A DNA stretch of 64,000 nucleotides, taken from positions 1 through 64,000 of the forward strand of contig CAZEBW010000005.1 in NCBI GenBank assembly GCA_964510205.1, in the 5' to 3' direction. This DNA is from CAZEBW01 sp964510205. GTDB lineage: Bacteria; Chloroflexota; Anaerolineae; VGOG01. The position numbers and the translations under genes are program-made. The notes below the pieces were generated by a model, which was given only the letters and a program-made list of their open reading frames with translations, did no database searches and was not told the DNA's origin. Shown piece after piece: positions 47,461 through 57,286 of the stretch; position 1 is the stretch's first letter; every line of letters starts with the position of its first letter.

Positions 47461-47489
47461 TGGACAAAAAGCCCGATTTGGTGTATCAT
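47461..47489 (+). promoter_or_regulatory. promoter of the M42 peptidase gene
   Basis: tggaca (47461-47466), 17 bases, tatcat (47484-47489). It places the transcription start near 47496, which rules out the upstream in-frame starts and supports TTG 47529. Confidence 0.65.
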
Positions 47490-47528
47490 ATGCCCCGGTT
47501 TGTGAACCCTGAATGGAAGGAGACAGAA

Positions 47529-48599
47529 TTGGATTCAACAGAGGTTTTACTCAAAGAAATCACCGAGGCGCCAGGGGTGCCCGGCTACGAGGGCGAGGTG
47601 CGGGCCATCATCCGCCGCTATCTGAGGGGGCTCGCCAGCATCGAGCAGGACAAGATGGGCAGCATCATCTGCAAAAAAGCGGGTCTGGCCGACTCGCCCA
47701 AGGTGATGCTGGCCGGACACATGGACGAGATCGGCTTCATGGTCAAGCTCGTCACCAAAGAAGGCTTCGTCAAGTTCGTGCCTTTGGGCGGCTGGTGGGA
47801 TCAAGTGATGCTGGCTCAGCGCGTGGTTATCAAGACCGCTCAGGGCGATGTCTTCGGCGTCACCGGAGCCAAGCCGCCCCATCTCTTGCCGCTTGAGAAG
47901 CGTAAGAAGATGGTAGAGAAGAAGGCCATGTACATTGACATCGGGGCCAGCAGCGAGGAGGAAGTCAAAGAGCGAGGGGTTCGTCCCGGCGATCCCATCA
48001 TCCCCGTTAGCGATTTCGCTGTCCTGGCCAACCCCAAGACTTACATGTCCAAAGCTTGGGACGACCGGGTCGGCTGTGCGCTGTTCATCCAGGCCATCCA
48101 ACGCCTGGCTGAGGAGCGCCATCCCAACACGGTCTACGGGGTGGGCACCGTTCAGGAGGAGGTGGGGCTCAGAGGGGCCAAGACCAGCGCACACGTCATC
48201 TCGCCCGACGTGGCCATCATCCTGGAGGTAGACATCGCAGGCGACGTGCCGGGAATCGAGCCTGATGAATCCACCACCAAAATGGGTGAAGGGCCCACCT
48301 TGCTGGTGTACGACAAGCGCATGATCCCCAACCTCAAGCTGAGGGATTTGGTGATCGAGACGGCCCAGGAATTGGACATCCCTCTGCAATTCTCGGCCAT
48401 AGAGGGGGGAGCCACCGACGGCGGGATGATCCACATTCACGCCGGCGGGGTGCCCACGGTGGTTCTAGGCGTGCCCACCCGCCACATCCACAGCCACGTG
48501 GGCATCATGCACAGGGATGATTATGATAACGCCCTGAGGCTGGTCGTAGCCCTGATCAGGAAGTTGGATCAGACCACGGTGGAGGGGTTGACGGTTTAG
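47529..48599 (+). CDS. M42 family metallo-aminopeptidase
   Basis: 356 residues. Two-zinc site: AGHMDEIGF (His, Asp), AWDDRVGCALF (Asp), GTVQEEVGLRGAK (catalytic Glu and ligand Glu), LEVDIAGD (Asp) and RHIHSHVGI (His). PA-like insertion domain at about 70-165. Members form large tetrahedral shells and trim peptides in the cytoplasm. TTG 47529 has aaggag at 47517-47522. It directly precedes the ATP synthase operon, which has its own promoter. Confidence 0.9.
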   Translation: MDSTEVLLKEITEAPGVPGYEGEVRAIIRRYLRGLASIEQDKMGSIICKKAGLADSPKVMLAGHMDEIGFMVKLVTKEGFVKFVPLGGWWDQVMLAQRVVIKTAQGDVFGVTGAKPPHLLPLEKRKKMVEKKAMYIDIGASSEEEVKERGVRPGDPIIPVSDFAVLANPKTYMSKAWDDRVGCALFIQAIQRLAEERHPNTVYGVGTVQEEVGLRGAKTSAHVISPDVAIILEVDIAGDVPGIEPDESTTKMGEGPTLLVYDKRMIPNLKLRDLVIETAQELDIPLQFSAIEGGATDGGMIHIHAGGVPTVVLGVPTRHIHSHVGIMHRDDYDNALRLVVALIRKLDQTTVEGLTV

Positions 48600-48604
48600 C
48601 AAAC

Positions 48605-48633
48605 TTGCGCTTTAGCTGTATCCCGTGTATACT
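48605..48633 (+). promoter_or_regulatory. promoter of atpAGDC
   Basis: ttgcgc (48605-48610), 17 bases, tatact (48628-48633), 48 bases before the atpA ATG. Shows that atpA is first in its transcript. Confidence 0.75.
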
Positions 48634-48680
48634 ATTCGACGAAGGTAGTTTGACCCGAGATCAAACCAAAGGAGGCGCTC

Positions 48681-50279
<1,599 letters not shown>

Positions 50280-50314
50280 ACAGGTGATTCTGCAACGATA
50301 AGAGGGGGGCTCAG

Positions 50315-51247
50315 TTGGCCACACTCCAAGAAATTCGTAGGCGTATCAACAGCGTCAAAAACATCGGGCAGGTCACCCGCGCCATGCAGGCGGTCGCCGC
50401 TTCTCACATGCAGCGGGCCCAAGCTCAAGTGAGGGCCACCCGGCCCTATGCCGAAAAAGCTTGGGAGGTTCTCACCCACCTGGCTGCCCAAAGGCAAGTG
50501 GGCGAGGAGCTGCATCCTTTGCTCCAGGTACGCCCCTTGCATACGGCGGCCCTGGTCGTCCTGACCGGCGACAGAGGGCTGTGTGGGGCTTTCAACAACA
50601 ACATCATTGTGCAGGCCGTGGACTTCATAGAGGAACACAAGGCTCTGCAATTGGAGGTCAAGCTGATCACCGTGGGGCGCAAAGGTCGGGATTTCATGCT
50701 TCGTCGCGGCGAGGATATCGTGGCCGAGTTCACCAACATACCCGACCAGCCTAAGCTGGTGGACGTGACCCCTATTGCCAGGGTGGCCATAGACGGCTTT
50801 CTGGAGGGCCGTTTCGACCAGGTCTGCTTGGCCTACAGCGATTTCATCAATGTGCTCAACCAGCAGCCGACCATTAAGCGCTTCTTGCCCATCATGCCCG
50901 CTGAGATAGAGACTCAGGCTATGGCCGAGTACATAGAAGGTGTTGCTAGGCCCCTGGTGGCCACCGAATATATCTATGAACCTGACCCGCGTTCTATATT
51001 GGATGAGGTGGTGCCGCGGTTTACCGAACTGCAGATCTACCAGGCGGTGCTGGAGTCTATTGCCAGCGAGCACAGCGCGCGAATGGTGGCCATGCGCAAC
51101 GCTTCGGAGAACGCCATGGCACTGGTGGGCGACCTGACCCTGGAGTTTAACAAGGCTCGACAGCGGGCCATCACGCTGGAGATCATGGACATCGCTGGCG
51201 GCGCCGAGGCCCTGGCCAAAGCGAGAGCTCAGGCCGCGGCGCGCTAA
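50315..51247 (+). CDS. atpG: ATP synthase F1 subunit gamma
   Basis: 310 residues, the central stalk. N-terminal LQEIRRRINSVKNIGQVTRAMQAVAASHMQRAQ, LTGDRGLCGAFNNNII, and C-terminal LESIASEHSARMVAMRNASENAMALVGDLTLEFNKARQRAITLEIMDIAGGAEAL are all typical. TTG start at 50315 behind agagggggg (50301-50309). A fragment of a second gamma gene lies at 6842. Confidence 0.96.
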   Translation: MATLQEIRRRINSVKNIGQVTRAMQAVAASHMQRAQAQVRATRPYAEKAWEVLTHLAAQRQVGEELHPLLQVRPLHTAALVVLTGDRGLCGAFNNNIIVQAVDFIEEHKALQLEVKLITVGRKGRDFMLRRGEDIVAEFTNIPDQPKLVDVTPIARVAIDGFLEGRFDQVCLAYSDFINVLNQQPTIKRFLPIMPAEIETQAMAEYIEGVARPLVATEYIYEPDPRSILDEVVPRFTELQIYQAVLESIASEHSARMVAMRNASENAMALVGDLTLEFNKARQRAITLEIMDIAGGAEALAKARAQAAAR

Positions 51248-51282
51248 ATCTCACGTCTCACGTTTCACGATAGGAGGATGTA

Positions 51283-52677
51283 ATGGCTAAAGGAACCATT
51301 GGCAAGATTGTACAGGTCATGGGGCCTGTTGTGGATGTGGAGTTCCCGCCCGATCAACTCCCGGACATCTACTATGCAGTGGAAATACCTCGCGAGCAAG
51401 AGAAGGACCTCACGGTGGAGGTTCAGCAGCACATGGGCGACGATTGGGTGCGCTGCGTGGCCATGGATACGACCGACGGCCTGCGACGCGGCATGAGGGC
51501 CATTGACACCGGCGGTCCCATCACCGTGCCCGTGGGCCAGGCTACGCTGGGTCGTCTCTTCAACGTGTTGGGCGAGCCCATTGACAACCTGGGCACGGTG
51601 GAGGCCGAGGCGCGCTATCCCATCCATCGGCAGGCGCCGTCCTTTGAGGATCAGGAAACCACGCCGGAGTTCTTTGAAACCGGTCTCAAGGTCGTGGACC
51701 TGGTTGCCCCTTTCACCAAAGGGGGCAAGACAGGGGTATTTGGTGGAGCCGGCGTTGGCAAGACGATCATCATCTATGAGTTGATTCGCACCATGGCCAT
51801 TGAGCGCGGCGGCTTTTCGGTGTTCGCTGGCGTGGGCGAGCGTTCCCGCGAGGGCAACGATATGTTGAACACGGCCAAGGAGGCGGGAGTCCTCGATAAT
51901 ACGGTGATGGTCTTCGGGCAGATGAACGAGCCGCCTGGCGCCAGGCTGCGCGTGGGCCTGTCGGGGGTGACGATGGCGGAGTATTTCCGCGACCAGGGTA
52001 GGGATGTGCTCCTTTTCATTGACAATATCTATCGCTTTGCTATGGCAGGTATGGAGGTGTCGGCTTTGTTGGGCCGCATGCCTAGCGCAGTCGGATACCA
52101 GCCGACCTTGAGCACAGAGATGGGCGACTTGCAGGAGCGCATCACATCCACCAAGCGTGGCGCTATCACTTCTATGCAGGCCATCTACGTGCCGGCTGAT
52201 GACTACTCCGACCCAGGCCCTGTGGCCGTGTTCGCCCACCTGGATGCTACCATCACCTTGGAGCGTTCCATCGCCGAGATGGGCCTCTATCCCGCCGTTG
52301 ATCCACTCACTTCCACCTCCCGCATCCTCGATCCGCGCATTGTCGGTGAGGAGCACTACGATACGGCCCGCGAGGTGCAGCGCGTCTTACAGAGGTACAA
52401 GGACCTTTCGGACGTGATCGCTATTTTGGGGGTCGAGGAGCTGAGTGACGAGGACAAGTTGACGGTGGCCAGAGCCCGCAGGATTCAGCGGTTCCTGTCG
52501 CAGCCCATGTTCGTGGCCGAAGCCTACACCGGGCGGCCTGGCGTGTACGTGTCCATCAACGAGACCGTGCGTGGCTTCCAGGAGATCCTAGAAGGCCAGC
52601 ACGATGATCTCCCTGAGCAGGCCTTCTATATGGTGGGAACGATTGAGGACGCTGTGAGGAAGGCAGAGACACTGTGA
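51283..52677 (+). CDS. atpD: ATP synthase F1 subunit beta
   Basis: 464 residues. Walker A GGAGVGKTIIIYELI, catalytic Glu/Arg in GVGERSREGNDM, Walker B LLFIDNIYRFAMAG, SALLGRMPSAVGYQPTL, and EELSDEDKL where the canonical DELSEED lies. Compared with common sequences it has I-I-Y for V-L-I-M after the P-loop and MAGMEV for QAGSEV. It catalyses ATP synthesis or hydrolysis on F1. Confidence 0.97.
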   Translation: MAKGTIGKIVQVMGPVVDVEFPPDQLPDIYYAVEIPREQEKDLTVEVQQHMGDDWVRCVAMDTTDGLRRGMRAIDTGGPITVPVGQATLGRLFNVLGEPIDNLGTVEAEARYPIHRQAPSFEDQETTPEFFETGLKVVDLVAPFTKGGKTGVFGGAGVGKTIIIYELIRTMAIERGGFSVFAGVGERSREGNDMLNTAKEAGVLDNTVMVFGQMNEPPGARLRVGLSGVTMAEYFRDQGRDVLLFIDNIYRFAMAGMEVSALLGRMPSAVGYQPTLSTEMGDLQERITSTKRGAITSMQAIYVPADDYSDPGPVAVFAHLDATITLERSIAEMGLYPAVDPLTSTSRILDPRIVGEEHYDTAREVQRVLQRYKDLSDVIAILGVEELSDEDKLTVARARRIQRFLSQPMFVAEAYTGRPGVYVSINETVRGFQEILEGQHDDLPEQAFYMVGTIEDAVRKAETL

Positions 52678-52779
52678 ATGGAGAATGGAGGATGGAGAAT
52701 GGAGAATGGAGAAACGGATGATTTTCCCCCTTCCATTTTCCCTTTTCCATTTTCCCCTTTCCACCACGGGGGGAACACT
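52678..52779. repeat. atggagaatggagaatgga / ccattttccattttcc stretch between atpD and atpC
   Basis: A purine-rich tandem block (about 52678-52717) faces a pyrimidine-rich block (about 52725-52762) that is its loose inverse, so the spacer can fold into a long imperfect hairpin within the operon mRNA. It could alter atpC expression. An apparent upstream extension of atpC through it is repeat sequence. Confidence 0.65.
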
Positions 52780-53220
52780 ATGCCGATCAAGCTAGAAATT
52801 GTTACGGTTGAACGCCAGGTCTACTCCGATGATGTGGACTTCGTCAGCGCTCCTGGGGTCATGGGCACACTGGGTATCCTTCCCAAGCACTCTCCGCTGC
52901 TGACAGCGCTTGGGGCGGGAGAGCTGCGGGCGCAAAAGGGAGACCAAGAGCACTGCTTTGCCGTCAGCGGAGGGTTCATGGAAGTGCTCCCCGACCAAGT
53001 GATTGTCATGGCCGACACGGCGGAACGTGCTGAGGAAATCGACTTAGAACGGGCTGAAGCGGCGCGCCAACGGGCTGAAAGGCTCTTGAAGGAGAGACCC
53101 CCTGGAGTTGACCGCAGTGCCATTGAGGGGGCCCTGCGTCGTTCGCGCATCCGTCTGAAGGTTGCCAGGCGACGACGGCGGCGGAGGGGATTCCCTGAAG
53201 AAAGACGTGAGGGGCAATGA
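52780..53220 (+). CDS. atpC: ATP synthase F1 subunit epsilon
   Basis: 146 residues. IKLEIVTVERQVYSDDVDFVSAPGVMGTLGILPKHSPLLTALGAGELRAQ is the N-terminal beta sandwich, followed by a helical domain (EIDLERAEAARQRAERLLKERP) and a very basic tail (RIRLKVARRRRRRRGFPEER). Epsilon links gamma to the c-ring and can inhibit ATP hydrolysis. ATG 52780 matches the family start. Confidence 0.93.
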   Translation: MPIKLEIVTVERQVYSDDVDFVSAPGVMGTLGILPKHSPLLTALGAGELRAQKGDQEHCFAVSGGFMEVLPDQVIVMADTAERAEEIDLERAEAARQRAERLLKERPPGVDRSAIEGALRRSRIRLKVARRRRRRRGFPEERREGQ

Positions 53221-53256
53221 GTCAACGAGTTACTCGACTTAAGGAGAGTACAGTTC

Positions 53257-54261
53257 ATGTTTGAGAAACATATCGGCGTGGACCTGGGCACGGTCAACGT
53301 ATTGGTCTACGTCAAGGGGAAGGGCATTGTTTTGCAAGAGCCCTCAATGGTTGCCATCTCGGAGGATGAGAACAAAATCGTGGCCGTGGGCGAAGAGGCG
53401 CGCGCCATGATGGGGCGTACGCCGGAGAATATTGAGGTGATGCGGCCCATGCGCGACGGCGTCATCGCCAACTACGTCGTCACCGAGGCCATGCTGCGCT
53501 ACTTCATCGGCAAGGTCTGCGGACGCTTTCGCCTCTTCCGCCCCATCGTGATGGTGACTGTGCCTGTCGGCGTGACCAGTGTGGAGAGACGGGCCGTGCA
53601 CGAAGCGGCCATTCAGGCCGGCGGCAAGGAGGCCCATCTCATCCCGGAGCCCCTGGCAGCGGCTATCGGGGCCGGACTGCCCATTGGCACCCCGACGGGC
53701 AACATGGTGCTGAACGTCGGCGGCGGAACGTCGGAATCGGCGGTGATCTCCATGAACGGCATCGTGGTCTCCAGCTCGGTCCGCGTGGGCGGAGACGAAA
53801 TGAACGAGGCCATCGTTTCCTATGTCAGAAAGAAGTACAACCTGGTGATAGGGGAGCCGACAGCGGAGGAGATCAAGTTCCAAATCGGCAGCGCGTTGCC
53901 GCTGGAAGAGGAACTGACCATGAATGTGCAGGGCAGGGATCACGTGGCTGGGCTGCCCAAGACCATCCAGATCAGTTCGGGCGAGGTGACGGAGGCCATC
54001 GCCGAGGCTCTGACTACCATCGTGGGCGTGGTGAGAGCCGTGCTGAGAGATACCCCCCCTGAGCTGTCTTCGGACATTATAGACCGGGGGATGGTGCTGG
54101 TCGGCGGAGGCGCGCTGTTGCGCAATATGGATCGGCTGCTGACTCAAGAAACGGGCGTGCCCTGTTCCGTGGCCGAGGATGCCATGGCCTGCGTTGCCAA
54201 AGGCGCTGGCCGGGCTCTGGAAAACTATCACGTCTTGAAGCGAAGCCTGGCTTTGCTTTAG
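53257..54261 (+). CDS. mreB: MreB-like actin homologue
   Basis: 334 residues. HIGVDLGTVNVLVYVKGKGIVLQEPSMVAI (phosphate 1), VTVPVGVTSVERRAVHEAA, then NVGGGTSESAVIS where MreB normally has DIGGGTTEVAVIS (phosphate 2): the Asp is Asn153 (aac at 53713-53715). The adenosine motif GMVLVGGGALLRNMDRLL is kept. MreB polymers guide cell-wall growth in rods. Follows atpC by 36 bases, with aaggag upstream. No mreC/D in the window. Confidence 0.9.
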   Translation: MFEKHIGVDLGTVNVLVYVKGKGIVLQEPSMVAISEDENKIVAVGEEARAMMGRTPENIEVMRPMRDGVIANYVVTEAMLRYFIGKVCGRFRLFRPIVMVTVPVGVTSVERRAVHEAAIQAGGKEAHLIPEPLAAAIGAGLPIGTPTGNMVLNVGGGTSESAVISMNGIVVSSSVRVGGDEMNEAIVSYVRKKYNLVIGEPTAEEIKFQIGSALPLEEELTMNVQGRDHVAGLPKTIQISSGEVTEAIAEALTTIVGVVRAVLRDTPPELSSDIIDRGMVLVGGGALLRNMDRLLTQETGVPCSVAEDAMACVAKGAGRALENYHVLKRSLALL

Positions 54262-54345
54262 GGTTTGGTTCGTCTGAGGTGTCGGTTGACAAGCCGCTAT
54301 GGAGGTTGAAGCCTTCATGGCGGCTGTTGCTAGGGAGTGGTTGCT

Positions 54346-55614
54346 GTGTTCTTCGATGAGGCCAAGATTTACGTGAAAGCTGGCGATGGCGGGGATGGCT
54401 GTGTCAGCTTCCGCCGCGAGAAGTACGTGCCCCTGGGCGGGCCTAATGGCGGGGATGGCGGCAAGGGCGGCGACGTTTACCTGGTGGCCAATCCGCACCT
54501 CAACACCCTCATCGGCTTCAAGCGCCGCACCCATTTCAAAGCCCAGCGAGGCGGCCACGGCAGGGGCAAGAGGCAGAAGGGGCGGCAGGGCGATGATGTT
54601 CTCATCGAGGTAGCGCCCGGCACGGTGGCCCGCGATGCTGAGAGCGGGGAGTTGATTGCCGATCTGACGGAGGCGGAGCAGAAAGTCCTCGTTGCCCGAG
54701 GGGGGCGGGGCGGTCGAGGCAACGCGGCCTTTACTACTTCGACCAATCAGGCTCCTCGTATCGCCGAGCGAGGCGAGCCTGGCCAGGAGCGCTGGATCCA
54801 CTTGGAGCTCAAGCTCATCGCCGACGTCGGCATCATCGGCGTGCCCAACGCGGGCAAATCAACTCTGCTGTCGGTGGTCAGCGCGGCCAGGCCCAAGATC
54901 GCCGCTTACCCCTTCACCACTTTGGAGCCCAACTTGGGAGTGGTGGCCCTGGACGGCGGTTACACCAGCTTCGTCGTGGCCGACATCCCCGGCCTGATCG
55001 AGGGCGCCCACGCCGGCGCCGGTTTGGGCCACGAATTCCTGCGCCACATCGAGCGCACGCGCATCATCGTCCACCTGCTGGACGGGGCCTCGGCCGATCC
55101 CCTGGCCGATTACGAGAGCATCAACGAGGAACTGGCCCTTTTCGACGCTGAGCTGGCTCGCAAGCCCCAGCTGGTCGTTCTCAACAAGATGGACCTGCCC
55201 CAGGCCCAGGCACTCTGGCCCTCAGTGCAGAGAGAGATGAAGGCGCGAGGGGAGAGCGCCATGAGCATCTCGGCTGTGACTGGCGAGGGGGTCAAAGAGA
55301 TGCTGCGTGCCGTGGCTGGGATGCTGGAGAGCTTGCCCGAAGGAGAGGAGCCGGCCACGGCCGAGGTCAAGGTTTTCCGGCCCGCTGAAGAAGAAGAAGT
55401 GGCTCTTACCATCATGCGCCAAGGCGAGGTCTGGCTGGTGCGGGGCGCGGAGGTGGAGCGAATCGCCGCCATGACCCATTGGGATCTGGACGAGGCGGTG
55501 CAGCGCTTCCAGCGCATCGCCGAGGCCATCGGGTTGAAGACGGCCCTCAGAGAGGCCGGGGTGCAGCCTGGCGATACGGTGCGCATCGGCGAAGTCGAAC
55601 TCGAATGGCAATAG
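54346..55614 (+). CDS. obgE: Obg family GTPase
   Basis: 422 residues. Gly-rich N-terminal Obg domain (KAGDGGDGCVSFRREKYVPLGGPNGGDGGKGGD), G domain with GVPNAGKSTLL (G1), Thr in the G2 region, DIPGLIEG (G3) and NKMD (G4), and a C-terminal OCT domain (WDLDEAVQRFQRIAEAIGL). Needed for ribosome assembly and stress control. The GTG at 54346 gives VFFDEAKIYVKAG, the usual N-terminus, with ggGAG 8 bases upstream; the GTG at 54337 is too close to that site. Confidence 0.95.
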   Translation: MFFDEAKIYVKAGDGGDGCVSFRREKYVPLGGPNGGDGGKGGDVYLVANPHLNTLIGFKRRTHFKAQRGGHGRGKRQKGRQGDDVLIEVAPGTVARDAESGELIADLTEAEQKVLVARGGRGGRGNAAFTTSTNQAPRIAERGEPGQERWIHLELKLIADVGIIGVPNAGKSTLLSVVSAARPKIAAYPFTTLEPNLGVVALDGGYTSFVVADIPGLIEGAHAGAGLGHEFLRHIERTRIIVHLLDGASADPLADYESINEELALFDAELARKPQLVVLNKMDLPQAQALWPSVQREMKARGESAMSISAVTGEGVKEMLRAVAGMLESLPEGEEPATAEVKVFRPAEEEEVALTIMRQGEVWLVRGAEVERIAAMTHWDLDEAVQRFQRIAEAIGLKTALREAGVQPGDTVRIGEVELEWQ

Positions 55615-55648
55615 AGGTGCAACGCACTTCCCAAAGTGCGTTGCACCT
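55615..55648. repeat. palindromic element B, copy 3
   Basis: aggtgcaacgcactt (55615-55629) and aagtgcgttgcacct (55634-55648) are exact inverses with a 4-base loop. It begins one base after the obgE stop and ends 20 bases before the nadD start, inside what would be one operon. Confidence 0.9.
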
Positions 55649-55668
55649 TAACCGTATGGGGGTTGAAC

Positions 55669-56265
55669 ATGCGTGTGGGGGTTCTGGGCGGCACGTTTGA
55701 TCCGATTCACTTCGGCCACTTGGTGGCGGCCGAGGAAGTCAGGGCGCAGTTGGCTTTGGATCGGGTGGTCTTCGTGCCCGCAGGGCTGCCGCCCCACAAG
55801 CTCACCGAAGCCATCACAGCAGTGGAGCATCGGCTGGCCATGGTGAAGCTGGCCATCGCCAGCAATCCTTACTTCACCGTCTCCGGCGTGGACATTGACC
55901 GCTTTGGTCCCTGCTACACCGTGGATACCATGCAGCTTCTGCGGGACGATTGGGGCAGCGGCGTCGAGCTTTATTTCATCATGGGCTCGGATTCCCTGGC
56001 CGACATCCCCACCTGGCACCAGCCGCAGCGCTTGATCAGGCTGTGCCGCCTGGCGGCCGTGGAGCGCCCCGGCTATCGGGTGGACATGGAGCAGTTGGAG
56101 CGTCTGCTGCCTGGCATCACCGCCCGTACTCATTTCGTCAATTCGCCTCAGTTGGACATCTCGTCCACCGATCTCCAAAGACGGGTGCGCGAGGGGCTGC
56201 CTATTAAGTATCAGGTGCCGGAAGTGGTGGAGGACTACATCTACCAGCACGGGCTTTACGCATGA
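55669..56265 (+). CDS. nadD: nicotinate-nucleotide adenylyltransferase
   Basis: 198 residues. GVLGGTFDPIHFGHLVAAEEV is the nucleotidyltransferase motif (HxGH as HFGH), FVPAGLPPHK, and the C-terminal DISSTDLQRRVREG (ISSTxxR) with ELYFIMGSDSLADIPTWHQP. It makes NaAD from NaMN and ATP. ATG 55669 is the family start. Its stop overlaps the next ATG (ATGA). Confidence 0.95.
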   Translation: MRVGVLGGTFDPIHFGHLVAAEEVRAQLALDRVVFVPAGLPPHKLTEAITAVEHRLAMVKLAIASNPYFTVSGVDIDRFGPCYTVDTMQLLRDDWGSGVELYFIMGSDSLADIPTWHQPQRLIRLCRLAAVERPGYRVDMEQLERLLPGITARTHFVNSPQLDISSTDLQRRVREGLPIKYQVPEVVEDYIYQHGLYA

Positions 56266-57092
56266 AGTTAAGTCTGTCCACAGGCAGTATCTACATCTAC
56301 CCGCTGCGCTCCATCTTCAACATAGCAAAGGAAGCCGGTTTCGCGGGCGTGGAGTTGGTGGTCAGCCCCGAGGTGGAGTGGAGGGGCGGCAGCTACGTCC
56401 GCCATTTGGCTGAGAGCTATGGACTGACCATCTTCAGCCTCCACCCACCCATTTTGCCCTTCCCCGGCTGGTCCGACTATTGCGCTGTCGTCCCCAGGTT
56501 GATTGATTTGGCGCTGGAGGCTGGGGCGGGATACGCCGTTCTGCATCCTCCCAAGGTCCGCAGCCTGGCCGACGACCGGGGTCGGAGCTGCGTGGAAGCC
56601 CTGAGGGCTGGACTGCGGCGAACCGCAGGCGCCGACCTGCGCATCGCTCTGGAGAACCGCGCCTTCTTTCGCAGCAGCGATCGGCGCTACGCTTTGGGCG
56701 ACCTGCGGGAGCTGCGCGCCTTCGCCGATCAATTCGGCCTGCCCCTGGTCTTGGACACCTCGCATGCCGCCACGTCGAGCTACAGCTTGGCTGAGGCCTA
56801 CCGCATCCTCGCTGATCGGCTGGTGAATGTCCACTTCAGCGACATGCGGTCTCCCCCCTGGCCTCTGAACGTCCACTATCTGCACACCTACCTCAAGCAC
56901 CACCAGATGCCCGGCCAGGGCCGACTGCCGCTGGCCGACCTCTTGGGCCGTCTAGCCGCCGACGGCTACTGTGGCCTCATCACCTTCGAGATCAGCCCCA
57001 TCGCTCTGCGCATCTGGTGGCCTCCCAGCGTCAAGCGCCAATTGGCCCGCTGTGTGGCCTACGTTCGGCGAGCCTTTCGTGCGCTGTCGTGA
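56262..57092 (+). CDS. sugar phosphate isomerase/epimerase-like TIM-barrel protein
   Basis: 276 residues of the AP-endonuclease-2 / xylose-isomerase-like barrel: LSLSTGSIYIYPLRSIFNIAKEAGFAGVELVV, YAVLHPPKV, RIALENRAF, PLVLDTSHAA, VNVHFSDMR and GLITFEISP supply the usual His, Glu and Asp metal ligands on strand ends. No substrate can be told; an unusual GHYP-like metal site is not visible. Translationally coupled to nadD by the ATGA overlap. Confidence 0.8.
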   Translation: MKLSLSTGSIYIYPLRSIFNIAKEAGFAGVELVVSPEVEWRGGSYVRHLAESYGLTIFSLHPPILPFPGWSDYCAVVPRLIDLALEAGAGYAVLHPPKVRSLADDRGRSCVEALRAGLRRTAGADLRIALENRAFFRSSDRRYALGDLRELRAFADQFGLPLVLDTSHAATSSYSLAEAYRILADRLVNVHFSDMRSPPWPLNVHYLHTYLKHHQMPGQGRLPLADLLGRLAADGYCGLITFEISPIALRIWWPPSVKRQLARCVAYVRRAFRALS

Positions 57093-57139
57093 TGCAAGGC
57101 CATGTTCCCCGCCATACTACAACGGATTTAGAAAGGCTC

Positions 57140-57159
57140 GTCCTGAGCTTGTCGAAGGG
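57140..57159 (+). repeat. gtcctgagcttgtcgaaggg repeat (intergenic)
   Basis: Identical 20-base copy of the word inside zwf (12298-12317); here it stands alone between the TIM-barrel gene and mutL. Confidence 0.75.
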
Positions 57160-57218
57160 AACGGATGTTTCTGCTTTGCTCCTCATCCGTTTTATTCCGA
57201 ATCCGCTGTAGTGTTCCC

Positions 57219-57247
57219 TTGTGGAAATGGCTCTTGTGTGGTAGAAT
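57219..57247 (+). promoter_or_regulatory. mutL promoter
   Basis: ttgtgg (57219-57224), 17 bases, tagaat (57242-57247), 39 bases before the mutL ATG. Confidence 0.7.
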
Positions 57248-57286
57248 AATCGAGAGATTGACGATTAAGCAGATCGTGGAGCTGTC

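Noticed and set aside
52678..52779. N-terminal extension of atpC
   Set aside because: It translates a tandem purine/pyrimidine repeat; epsilon subunits begin at MPIKLEIV (52780).
57017..57211. Small plus-strand frame with LSLSKG
   Set aside because: It is made of the end of the TIM-barrel gene in another frame plus the dispersed gtcctgagcttgtcgaaggg word.
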